Positions 17,206-24,547 of a DNA stretch of 64,000 nucleotides are shown here, in pieces (within the stretch, counting starts at the first letter, position 1; every line of letters starts with the position of its first letter). This DNA comes from Cytophagales bacterium (GTDB lineage: Bacteria; Bacteroidota; Bacteroidia; Cytophagales; Microscillaceae), in the NCBI GenBank assembly GCA_013298075.1, contig JAAFJG010000010.1, positions 39,550 to 103,549 on the forward strand, in the 5' to 3' direction. Made by a program: the position numbers and the translations under genes. The notes below the pieces were generated by a model. The model saw nothing but the letters and a program-made list of their open reading frames with translations, was not told the origin of the DNA and searched no databases.

Positions 17206-17592
17206 ATGAACAAAAAAATAGTTTTGTGTGATACAAATATTTTTGTTAAAATTTTTCGTGGTGATGAGATTGTACTCGAACAACTTGAAAATATAGGCGT
17301 TGATTATGTAGCAATAAGTCCAATTATAAAATGCGAATTGTATAATGGATCCAGAAATAAACAAGATTTAAAAAAAGTAAAAACATATTTATCTGCCTAT
17401 ACAAATTATCATATAAGTACAGAAATATCTAAAAAATTTCAAGAACTCATCACTACTTATGGATATTCTAAAAATTTAAAAGTACCTGATGCACTTATAG
17501 CTGCCACTTCTATTGTTGAAGGTCTATATTTATGGACTTTTAATATCTCTGATTTTGATTTTATCGAAGAAATTAGGTTTTATAAACCTTAG
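17206..17592 (+). CDS. PIN-domain (VapC-like) ribonuclease toxin
   Basis: 128 residues, the usual VapC size. The acidic metal-binding residues are visible: Asp9 in VLCDTNIF, Glu44 in IIKCELYNG, Asp95 in VPDALIAAT, and Asn113/Asp116 in FNISDFDF near the end. PIN toxins cut RNA (often tRNA or rRNA) when freed from the antitoxin. The gene follows its putative antitoxin by 10 bp and lies downstream of the retron-type reverse transcriptase on the same strand. All active-site residues are present, so the toxin looks intact. Confidence 0.88.
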   Translation: MNKKIVLCDTNIFVKIFRGDEIVLEQLENIGVDYVAISPIIKCELYNGSRNKQDLKKVKTYLSAYTNYHISTEISKKFQELITTYGYSKNLKVPDALIAATSIVEGLYLWTFNISDFDFIEEIRFYKP

Positions 17593-17643
17593 ATATTATC
17601 TCAACTACTATTATTTGAGTTTCTAATCTTTTTGTCAATTTTT

Positions 17644-19605
17644 ATGTATTTTTATTTAAAACAATTTCATTTCAATACAAGGCAAAAAACATTCGTAATA
17701 TATTGTTTTTTTGCCTTTATCTCTTCTTATTTATTTGCTCAAAAATCAGAAATAGATACCATTATTCATCTCGAAGAAGTAAAAATATTTGCACAAAGTA
17801 TTCCAAAATTTGCGGTAGGTGCAAGTATAAAAAAAATAGATAGTAATACAATATTTAATAATCAATCTGAAAATTTAGGAGAATTATTGATGCGACAAAC
17901 AGGCATTTATTTCAAACAATACGGAGGAGGAATGTTGAGTACGCCAAGTTTTAGAGGAACAGGTGCTTCGCATACAGCAATTTTATGGAATGGCATCAAT
18001 ATCAATTCTTTAAGTTTGGGACAGAGTGATTTTAGTAGCTTTTTAGTCGGAAATTTTCAAAACATTGAAATTCAATCAGGCGGAAATTCTGCGTTATACG
18101 GAAGTGATGCGTTGGGTGGAAGTATTCATCTGGGTTCAGAAGTAGATTTTTCGAGTAAAAAAATCATTCAGATTTCACAACAATTCGGAAGTTTTGGGCA
18201 AAGAATGACTAATTTACAAACGATATTTGGAACAAAAAAAATAGAAAGTAAAACTAATTTTTATCAACAAAAAAGCCTCAATAATTTTTCATTTTCAAAC
18301 CGAACTACTAAAGGTTTTCCTATCGAAACACAAAATAATGCAGGTTATCAAACGACTGGTTTTCAACAAGAATTAAACATCAGATTGACACCACAAAAAT
18401 ATATAAGTTTTAAAAGTTGGTATCAACAAAGGCATCTCGAAATTCAACCTACGATGAACGCCAACGAAGATAAAAATAGTTATACACATCAATTTGAAAG
18501 TAATTTGAGATTAGTGATGGATTTTGTGAACGTCAATCAAAATCGAAATATTTTATTAAAATTAGCTTATATTGATGATAAATTTACCTATCAGAGTTCG
18601 AGTCAAACCAATACAAAAAGAGGTATTTTTCAAGGAAAATATGAAACAAATATCACCTCAAAATTATCGTTGCAAACTGGAATAAATGCAATTTTTATCC
18701 ATACAGAAGTAGATAGTTATGCACAAAATTATCAAGAATTTAGAAACGATATATTTGCTCTTTTACATTATCAATATCATAAAAATTTTAAACTAAGTTT
18801 GAATATAAGACAAGCGTTTATCAATCAAATATCTGCTCCTTTTTCGCCTTCTTTGGGTTTTGAATATCAATCAAATACAAAACAAAAAATATTTATTTCG
18901 GGTCTTATTTCACGAAATTTTAGGTTTCCGACTCTAAATGATAGATATTGGAATCCGGGTGGTAATATCAATTTGCGTCCTGAAAATAGTTGGAGTAGCG
19001 AAGTTTCTATTTCTACTTTATATCAATCTAACACTAAAAAATGGGCTATCAAACCAAAAATTACGGCGTATAAAATGTGGGTCAATGATTGGATTTTATG
19101 GCAAAATATAGGCAATCTTTGGACACCTCAAAATCTTAGAAAAGTACAAAGTAGTGGTTTGGAAAATGAAATCGATATTGTTTATCAACATAAAAAAATA
19201 AATTTTTCTTTGAAATTAGGCTATCATTTTACAAAATCTATCAATATCGAAAATGAAAACACAATTAATCCACAATTTAATTTAAAACAATTACCTTATA
19301 CGCCTTTTCACCGATTTTTTTCGCAATTTAATATACAAACTAAAAACTCAAGCATAGGCTTAAATGCACATTACACAGGGGTTCGTTTTGAAAATTTGGA
19401 TAATAGAAATGATATTTTGGGAGCAGTTCCAGCGTTTTTTTTGGTGAATTTTAATTGTCATCACAATTTTCAATATAGAAAAAATAATTTTGGTATCAGT
19501 TTCAAAATAAATAATCTGTTGAATGAAAGTTATCAAAATTATTTATTTAGGGCAATGCAAGGGCGAAATTATCAAATAAGTTTAAATTATAAATTTAGAA
19601 ACTAA
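17644..19605 (+). CDS. TonB-dependent outer-membrane receptor (BtuB-like plug)
   Basis: 653 residues from the ATG at 17644; an in-frame TTG at 17632 is less likely. A signal peptide (ending LFAQ) leads to a plug domain (~40-170) with SFRGTGASHTAILWNGININ and SGGNSALYGSDALGG, the pattern of BtuB/FepA plugs, and a ~22-strand barrel ending NLLNESYQNYLFRAMQGRNY. It imports a large ligand such as cobalamin or a siderophore using TonB-ExbBD energy. The plug resembles BtuB, but no cobalamin riboswitch precedes it; the ligand is open. The last 71 bp of coding sequence are repeated exactly at 22684-22754. The stop overlaps the convergent lnt gene by 4 bp. Confidence 0.9.
   Translation: MYFYLKQFHFNTRQKTFVIYCFFAFISSYLFAQKSEIDTIIHLEEVKIFAQSIPKFAVGASIKKIDSNTIFNNQSENLGELLMRQTGIYFKQYGGGMLSTPSFRGTGASHTAILWNGININSLSLGQSDFSSFLVGNFQNIEIQSGGNSALYGSDALGGSIHLGSEVDFSSKKIIQISQQFGSFGQRMTNLQTIFGTKKIESKTNFYQQKSLNNFSFSNRTTKGFPIETQNNAGYQTTGFQQELNIRLTPQKYISFKSWYQQRHLEIQPTMNANEDKNSYTHQFESNLRLVMDFVNVNQNRNILLKLAYIDDKFTYQSSSQTNTKRGIFQGKYETNITSKLSLQTGINAIFIHTEVDSYAQNYQEFRNDIFALLHYQYHKNFKLSLNIRQAFINQISAPFSPSLGFEYQSNTKQKIFISGLISRNFRFPTLNDRYWNPGGNINLRPENSWSSEVSISTLYQSNTKKWAIKPKITAYKMWVNDWILWQNIGNLWTPQNLRKVQSSGLENEIDIVYQHKKINFSLKLGYHFTKSINIENENTINPQFNLKQLPYTPFHRFFSQFNIQTKNSSIGLNAHYTGVRFENLDNRNDILGAVPAFFLVNFNCHHNFQYRKNNFGISFKINNLLNESYQNYLFRAMQGRNYQISLNYKFRN
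19526..19596 (+). repeat. 71-bp direct repeat, left copy (inside the receptor gene)
   Basis: Identical over 71 bp to 22684-22754 (offset 3158 bp), beginning AAAGTTATCAAAATTATTTA and ending AATTATAAATTT. It encodes the last residues of the TonB-dependent receptor. Confidence 0.95.
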
Positions 19606-20993
19606 AATTTAATATTTATTTTTAAAAGTTTATTTTCAGTAGGCTGAATTAGTAAAATAGTATTTCCATAACTGTCTATTACTCCTGCATAACCCTTATT
19701 TGACGCTTTCACGATATATTTTCTATTTTCAATACTTCTTAATTTACAAATATTCCAATATTGCCATCTACCTATTTCTGAACCATTAAAAAAACCTTCA
19801 CTTGCAAGCATAAAAATTATTTTGTCATTTTTTTTAATGTGTTTTCTCACAAAAAAACTATTAACCATTTCATAACAGATACCAATAAAAATGCTATTAT
19901 CTTTGTCGATATCAAAAGAATGTTTATTTGAACTTGACTTAGAAAGATAAATAGATGGAATATTCATGAAATATAACCATTCAGGTATATATTCTTCGAT
20001 TGGTACAAAAAAATCTTTTTCTTTTATATTAATGTTGTCATTATGGCTTATCTCAATAGCTACATTATGCTTATTATACCACATTCCAAAAATATTTTTT
20101 AAATTAGATTTTTCTTGTGATGATATTTTATTTAGACTTGCACCTACAATAACTTTTGTTTTTGGATAATTAAATAAAATATTTTTAAGATTTATATATT
20201 GAACACTTTGGGTTAGTTCAGTTTCCCATACATTTTCTGAAAATATAGTTTCTGGAAGTAAAATATAGTCTGTGGTTTTAGTAATTTTTGATTTTATTAA
20301 GTCAATAATAGATGTCATTCTTTGTTTATCTTTTATTATTTGTGTATCAAAAGTTGATTGTAGAAATAATACTTCTAAACTTTTGTTTTTGGTTTGTTGT
20401 TGATGATTCTTTATTAATATTAAAGATAATGAGATAGGAAATAAAATCAGACAACATAGTATTATAAAAAATGTTAATTTATCTTTATAGTATATGATGT
20501 AATAAATAATTAAGTTGCATAATAAAATCCAAAAAGAACCACCTAATAATGTAGTGTATTCATACCATTGAATGTATTGTGTATTTAAACTAAATATATT
20601 ACCTAAAACTAACCAAGGAAATGATAAAAACCAATTATGATGGAGATATTCAACAATTACCCAAAAAACTATAAAAATGGGTGCTATTAAATAGTTTACT
20701 ATATACTTTTTTACTATAATTGTTAGAAAAAAAGGAATAAACATCACAAAAGAGTTTCCTAGAATAGAAATTATGCCTTTTACTATATCTATATTATAAA
20801 GCCAAAATATTACTATATTATTTAGTATTATAATTAAAATAATATATTGTAAAATTTTATATTTATAATTAGATAATATTAAATAAAAAATCGGAATAAA
20901 TGCAATAAAAGAGAACAATGGCTGATAATACCAACAAATTGTTTGAGATAAACTAAAATATAGTATTTGTAGAAAGACTTGTTTTTTTGACAT
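19602..20993 (-). CDS. lnt: Apolipoprotein N-acyltransferase
   Basis: 463 residues from ATG 20993; the frame opens to 21044, but a terminator-like hairpin (21004-21035) lies in between and favours the later start. About seven membrane helices fill residues 1-215. A nitrilase-type periplasmic domain follows with catalytic Glu in LLPETIF, a family PEWLYFM stretch, catalytic Cys in IGICYEMV, and LRSIENRKYIVKASNKGYAG. Lnt adds the third acyl chain to lipoproteins at the inner membrane. The protein is extremely rich in Ile, Tyr and Asn, and the gene looks more AT-rich than its neighbours. It lies inside a 3.2-kb block bounded by 71-bp direct repeats, downstream of two exported-protein genes. Confidence 0.88.
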   Translation of the reverse strand: MSKKQVFLQILYFSLSQTICWYYQPLFSFIAFIPIFYLILSNYKYKILQYIILIIILNNIVIFWLYNIDIVKGIISILGNSFVMFIPFFLTIIVKKYIVNYLIAPIFIVFWVIVEYLHHNWFLSFPWLVLGNIFSLNTQYIQWYEYTTLLGGSFWILLCNLIIYYIIYYKDKLTFFIILCCLILFPISLSLILIKNHQQQTKNKSLEVLFLQSTFDTQIIKDKQRMTSIIDLIKSKITKTTDYILLPETIFSENVWETELTQSVQYINLKNILFNYPKTKVIVGASLNKISSQEKSNLKNIFGMWYNKHNVAIEISHNDNINIKEKDFFVPIEEYIPEWLYFMNIPSIYLSKSSSNKHSFDIDKDNSIFIGICYEMVNSFFVRKHIKKNDKIIFMLASEGFFNGSEIGRWQYWNICKLRSIENRKYIVKASNKGYAGVIDSYGNTILLIQPTENKLLKINIKF

Positions 20994-21003
20994 AAAAATA
21001 AAA

Positions 21004-21035
21004 AATAAAGCATATTTAAAGTAATATGCTTTATT
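21004..21035 (-). terminator. Hairpin between lipoprotein gene and lnt
   Basis: AATAAAGCATATT and AATATGCTTTATT form a perfect 13-bp stem with a 6-nt loop, 12 bp after the lipoprotein stop. A short T-run follows on the minus strand, so it may end or weaken transcription into lnt. Confidence 0.6.
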
Positions 21036-21047
21036 TACATTCAAAAA

Positions 21048-21836
21048 CTATTTAATGATACAACCTACATCAACGAGTGTACAGCCATATAATGAAAAGG
21101 TACTTGAAGAATTAGACGGTTGAAAAATATTAAATCCTGCTCTACCTACACTCATAATCAAACGACCATCTTTAGGAAAACCTGTCAAATCAGAAGATTT
21201 CATAATATAATTTCCAGAGTCAGAAGTACCTAATACTTTTGTAATTCTTATAGGAGAAGTTTTTTGAGTAGTTGGACTTAAATCAGGATCATAATCGAGT
21301 ATAAAAACAACTGCATTTGTATTTTTTTCATCTTTATTCCAACGAATAATAGTACCTTCTTGCAATCCAAGTTTAAATGTATTGGGGTCATAATCGACAT
21401 CAATATATAATAAATTTGGAATATATAATGATTTTGATGCTTCATCACCTGATGGCAAAGTAAACTTAAAATTTACATCTTTACCATATAGATTTTTATT
21501 TTGTTGAGCATCATTATTAACAAAGTTACCATCTGTATTTTTAGTCATCATTACATCATTCAAAGCAACATTTGAATAATTAGCGGCTTTAAAAAACGAT
21601 TTTGAAAGTTGCTCACGACTTTCCAAGTTTTGCGTTGGTAAAGTTGAATAACCAGAAACAGAAACGACACCATCAGTATTTTGTTGAGTAAAATTATAAT
21701 ACTTTAGTAACAAAGCATCTCTATTTGCTATGGACGACGGTGAATCAGTAGATTTTTTAGGATCTAAAGTTGCCTTATTACAAGAAAAGGCAATCAATAG
21801 TACTACGACTATTGAGAAAATATTAAGTGTTTTCAT
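21048..21836 (-). CDS. Hypothetical lipoprotein of the repeat-flanked cassette
   Basis: 262 residues from the ATG at 21836 (an in-frame upstream ATG at 21881 would precede an unneeded 15 residues). The start KTLNIFSIVVVLLIAFSC is a signal peptide with a lipobox-like AFSC, so Cys19 should be lipidated. The rest is a beta-rich exported domain (e.g. LYIPNLLYIDVDYDP, GTIIRWNKDEKNTNAVVFILDYDP), ending in GCTLVDVGCIIK with two Cys. No family recognised. It follows another exported-protein gene by 19 bp and precedes lnt, whose product would mature it: an operon-like arrangement on the minus strand. Confidence 0.7.
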   Translation of the reverse strand: MKTLNIFSIVVVLLIAFSCNKATLDPKKSTDSPSSIANRDALLLKYYNFTQQNTDGVVSVSGYSTLPTQNLESREQLSKSFFKAANYSNVALNDVMMTKNTDGNFVNNDAQQNKNLYGKDVNFKFTLPSGDEASKSLYIPNLLYIDVDYDPNTFKLGLQEGTIIRWNKDEKNTNAVVFILDYDPDLSPTTQKTSPIRITKVLGTSDSGNYIMKSSDLTGFPKDGRLIMSVGRAGFNIFQPSNSSSTFSLYGCTLVDVGCIIK

Positions 21837-21855
21837 ATAAATAATAAAATATAAT

Positions 21856-22413
21856 TTAATTACAAGGTTCAGCACCAACATAATTCAATCTCGCAGTAAA
21901 AAGAGATTGAGACCCACCAAAATCTTCTTTGTAAGCCAATTGAGCACGACCAGGACTCAAGGAATTACAATTATTACAAGGTTCGTAATAATTTACAACA
22001 ACACTAAAAGATTGTCCATCAGGGACTTGAATTGGGAAATTTTGTGTTGGTGTACGCCAGACATATTCTCTTATAAAATTCGGACAACTTCCTCTAACAG
22101 TTATCTTACAATAGTAAAGATTTGGTTGATAAATACTTGTTGCACCAAAATCAAGCATAGGACTCCCTAATGATATAGGTAAAATTATACACGAGGGATC
22201 TGTAGTTCTGCGACCTGGCATTTGACTAAGAGTTGGAAATATTAAAGATATAGTAGCATTTCTCACCTCCTCACATGCTTTATTATCACCACCACCTTTA
22301 TCGCCTTTGCCACCGCCACCAAAGCTACTAAAAAATACAATAAAACTACTTAATAAAGCCAACATTAGAAAGTGTGAAGCTTTTTTTGGTATAACATTTT
22401 TTAAAAAGAACAT
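21856..22413 (-). CDS. Hypothetical exported protein of the repeat-flanked cassette
   Basis: 185 residues. A hydrophobic segment at 14-31 (SHFLMLALLSSFIVFFSS) is a signal peptide or anchor, followed by a Gly-rich linker (FGGGGKGDKGGGDNK). The mature part has six or more Cys (ACEEV, DPSCI, YYCKI, RGSCP, EPCNNC, EPCN), suggesting a disulfide-stabilised surface protein. No family recognised. It is the first gene of the cassette and is followed after 19 bp by the lipoprotein gene. The GGGG linker gives a locally high G content in an otherwise AT-rich block. Confidence 0.65.
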   Translation of the reverse strand: MFFLKNVIPKKASHFLMLALLSSFIVFFSSFGGGGKGDKGGGDNKACEEVRNATISLIFPTLSQMPGRRTTDPSCIILPISLGSPMLDFGATSIYQPNLYYCKITVRGSCPNFIREYVWRTPTQNFPIQVPDGQSFSVVVNYYEPCNNCNSLSPGRAQLAYKEDFGGSQSLFTARLNYVGAEPCN

Positions 22414-22530
22414 AAAATATTTGCATTAAAAGTTAATAATTTTTTTGATATTAAAAAGTATTATTATAAAATAATAATATTTTCTAGATGTACTTAAGTA
22501 ACAGTAGTGCAAATCAAGTAACAAATTTAT

Positions 22531-22606
22531 AATTAAAAAAATAATTAAAAAAATAATTAAAAAAATAATTAAAAAAATAATTAAAAAAATAATTAAAAAA
22601 ATAATT
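22531..22606. repeat. 12-bp tandem repeat array
   Basis: Just over six copies of AATTAAAAAAAT in perfect register between the exported-protein gene and the right-hand 71-bp repeat. No spacers, so not a CRISPR. It may be a phase-variable spacer or simple slippage. Confidence 0.9.
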
Positions 22607-22683
22607 ATTCAAAGAATTAATATAATTATTTTTATATTTTAAAAGTAATTGTATCAAAATATTTTTTTATATTAATCTTTAAA

Positions 22684-22754
22684 AAAGTTATCAAAATTAT
22701 TTATTTAGGGCAATGCAAGGGCGAAATTATCAAATAAGTTTAAATTATAAATTT
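22684..22754 (+). repeat. 71-bp direct repeat, right copy
   Basis: Perfect copy of 19526-19596, the 3' end of the receptor gene, now outside any gene. In the receptor frame it would continue to a TTG TAG stop, giving an alternative C-terminus (NYKFL instead of NYKFRN). Confidence 0.95.
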
Positions 22755-22768
22755 TTGTAGCAAATATT

Positions 22769-22798
22769 TTGTAAAAAAATAAAAAAATATTATATTTG
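22769..22798 (+). promoter_or_regulatory. -33/-7 promoter of the aminoacyl-transferase gene
   Basis: TTG at 22769-22771, 19-bp spacer, TATATTTG at 22791-22798: a canonical Bacteroidota promoter 26 bp before the ATG at 22825. Confidence 0.7.
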
Positions 22799-22824
22799 CA
22801 AAAAAATACAAATCAAGCTTTAAA

Positions 22825-23874
22825 ATGATAACAGAAATTTATATACCTCGTTCTCTTTCTTTGTCAAGAATGGATAAGTATTTGGCTTCAGGTTGGTTTA
22901 GGGCTGGAATGTTGGTGTATAAATCAGAAATTGCTTGTTTGGAAGGTGGAGTTTGGGGAGTGATAAATATTCGTTTAATCTTAGAAACCTACGAATTTAA
23001 AAAGCGTTGGCGAAAATTATTAAAACAAAATGGGCAACAATTAACCTATCAAGTTTCTGCGATGGACTTGACAGATAGGCATCAAGAATTATATAATTTT
23101 CATAAAAAAAGATGTCGAGGTGTAATTACCCCAAAATTACACGATTATTTTTATGGCTCTTCCTGGACGAGTGACTCTGTTTTTAATACTTATCAAGTTG
23201 ATGTTTATTTGGGCAATAAATTGGTGGCGAGCAGTTTTTTTGACGTTGGAAAAGATAGTGTAGTCAGTATTTTAGGCTTATATGATGACGCATACAAAGA
23301 TTTTAGTTTGGGCAACTATACAATGCTTTTAGAAATTGAATATGCCAAACAATTACAAAAAAAATATTATTATCCCGGTTATATATTAAAAAATTGTGAT
23401 TTATTTGACTATAAATTGGCGTTGGGAGAGATGCAATATTATAGTTGGAAAGGAAGATGGCGAAAATGGGAGAGATTGGACGAAGAAAAATATAGTGCAG
23501 ATAATTTTTTAGTCAATACCGATTATTTATCAACAGAATTACTAAAAGCAAATATTGATTTTGAAGAAGTGTTGAATGTGATGTTTGGCATTACTTATGA
23601 AGATAGAATTTGTATGAATGCGCCCGTTTTTATAGCAGAAAAAAATTATAAAAACAAAGATGATACTTTTTGGGCGATTGAATATAATGATGAAAACCAA
23701 CAATATAAATTGGGCATTGCTTATTGTTGGGATAATTTTAAATATTTACAATTTACGCCTGATTTTAAATTCAATCCAAAATATTGTTTGAAAACGATTT
23801 GTTATGAAAAAATTTTGATAGAAACCGCTTCGATTGAAAAAATTATTTATATTTTAAAAGGAACTTATTCGTAG
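22825..23874 (+). CDS. ATE/Bpt-like aminoacyl-tRNA-protein transferase
   Basis: 349 residues. The start RMDKYLASGWFRAGM and the segments DLTDRHQELYNFHKKRCRG, GLYDDAYKDFSLGNYTMLLEIEYAK and YYYPGYILKNCDLFDYK match the GNAT-type arginyl/leucyl-tRNA-protein transferase family. Such enzymes transfer an amino acid from tRNA to the N-terminus of proteins, marking them for Clp degradation (N-degron). The N-terminal Cys-rich cluster of ATE/Bpt is not evident (only one Cys early), so this belongs to the shorter Bacteroidota branch and its donor amino acid is not settled. It has its own promoter and follows the direct-repeat-flanked cassette. Confidence 0.75.
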   Translation: MITEIYIPRSLSLSRMDKYLASGWFRAGMLVYKSEIACLEGGVWGVINIRLILETYEFKKRWRKLLKQNGQQLTYQVSAMDLTDRHQELYNFHKKRCRGVITPKLHDYFYGSSWTSDSVFNTYQVDVYLGNKLVASSFFDVGKDSVVSILGLYDDAYKDFSLGNYTMLLEIEYAKQLQKKYYYPGYILKNCDLFDYKLALGEMQYYSWKGRWRKWERLDEEKYSADNFLVNTDYLSTELLKANIDFEEVLNVMFGITYEDRICMNAPVFIAEKNYKNKDDTFWAIEYNDENQQYKLGIAYCWDNFKYLQFTPDFKFNPKYCLKTICYEKILIETASIEKIIYILKGTYS

Positions 23875-23916
23875 GTTGTTTTTCATTTGGAGATTGTAAT
23901 TTTTCATTTGGAGATT

Positions 23917-23943
23917 GTCAAGTCTTCGACATTGACAACTCTA
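23917..23943. repeat. TTGTCAA/TTGACAA palindrome, left of exbD
   Basis: ATTGTCAAGTCTTCGACATT followed by GACAACT: an inverted near-copy of the hairpin at 24493-24524. The two copies flank the exbD gene in opposite directions. Confidence 0.6.
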
Positions 23944-23949
23944 TTCCTT

Positions 23950-24012
23950 GGTCTGTGGCACACAGACCGAAACAAAAGTTACTAAGATGTTTCGGTCTGT
24001 GTGCCACAGACC
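23950..24012. repeat. GTCTGTG palindromic repeat, complete copy (family B)
   Basis: Two 24-bp arms, 23950-23973 and 23989-24012, are exact reverse complements around a 15-bp spacer (AAAAGTTACTAAGAT). Each arm is itself a palindrome (GGTCTGTG GCA CACAGACC). Related copies are at 7153 and 60198. It lies between two convergent genes and could serve as a bidirectional terminator. Confidence 0.85.
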
Positions 24013-24061
24013 GAGGATAAAGACCAAAGAGAAACATCTCCAAATAAAAAAATTTCAATAA

Positions 24062-24463
24062 CTATTTTTCAATCGCAGGATTGGTTGCAATCGAAACTTT
24101 TGCATCGAGTTTGGTGGCTATCGAAGCCACATATACAAAATATTCGGTAGGAACGCTTTTATCTACATTCAAAACTACAATCGGCTCTGAGGCGTTTCTA
24201 AGGGCATTTTTTATTTTTTCTTCTAATTTTTCTTTGCTTACCAATTCATCATTCACAAAATATTTTTTCTCTTTTGTAATCAAAATTTGTACTTTGGGCG
24301 TAATGGTAGTCGAGGCTTTGCTCGAAGGCAAATTGACAGGCAAAACCGCAGGATTGATAAAAGAAGAAGTAAGCATAAAAAATATCAACAACTGAAAAAT
24401 AATATCAGTCATAGAAGTTAAACTAAATGAAGTTTCGAGTTTATTTCGAGGTTGAATATTCAT
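24062..24463 (-). CDS. ExbD/TolR family biopolymer transport protein
   Basis: 133 residues with one N-terminal membrane helix (~18-36, DIIFQLLIFFMLTSSF) that holds the conserved ion-path Asp20 in SLTSMTDII, then a periplasmic domain with PVNLPSS and IVVLNVDKSVPTEYFVYV. ExbD works with ExbB to couple the proton gradient to TonB or Tol-like partners. No exbB or tonB lies next to it. The gene is bracketed by two inverted TTGTCAA hairpins. The preceding gene on the same strand encodes a papain-like protease, with no clear functional link. Confidence 0.9.
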   Translation of the reverse strand: MNIQPRNKLETSFSLTSMTDIIFQLLIFFMLTSSFINPAVLPVNLPSSKASTTITPKVQILITKEKKYFVNDELVSKEKLEEKIKNALRNASEPIVVLNVDKSVPTEYFVYVASIATKLDAKVSIATNPAIEK

Positions 24464-24492
24464 ATTTTTTTTGAGAATATATTTATTTTTTC

Positions 24493-24524
24493 GGAGTTGT
24501 CAATGTCGAAGATTTGACAACTCC
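24493..24524. terminator. Hairpin between the protease and exbD genes
   Basis: GGAGTTGTCAA and TTGACAACTCC form an 11-bp perfect stem around a 10-nt loop, followed by a run of A on the plus strand. It is 24 bp after the protease stop (minus strand). A near copy is at 23917. Confidence 0.6.
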
Positions 24525-24547
24525 AAAAAAATGTTTCAAATGATTTA

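Noticed and set aside
17632..17643. TTG start for the TonB receptor
   Set aside because: The ATG at 17644 gives a complete signal peptide; the extra four residues add nothing.
22531..22606. Regular short repeats that might be a CRISPR array
   Set aside because: 12-bp units in direct contact, no spacers, and no cas genes in the window.
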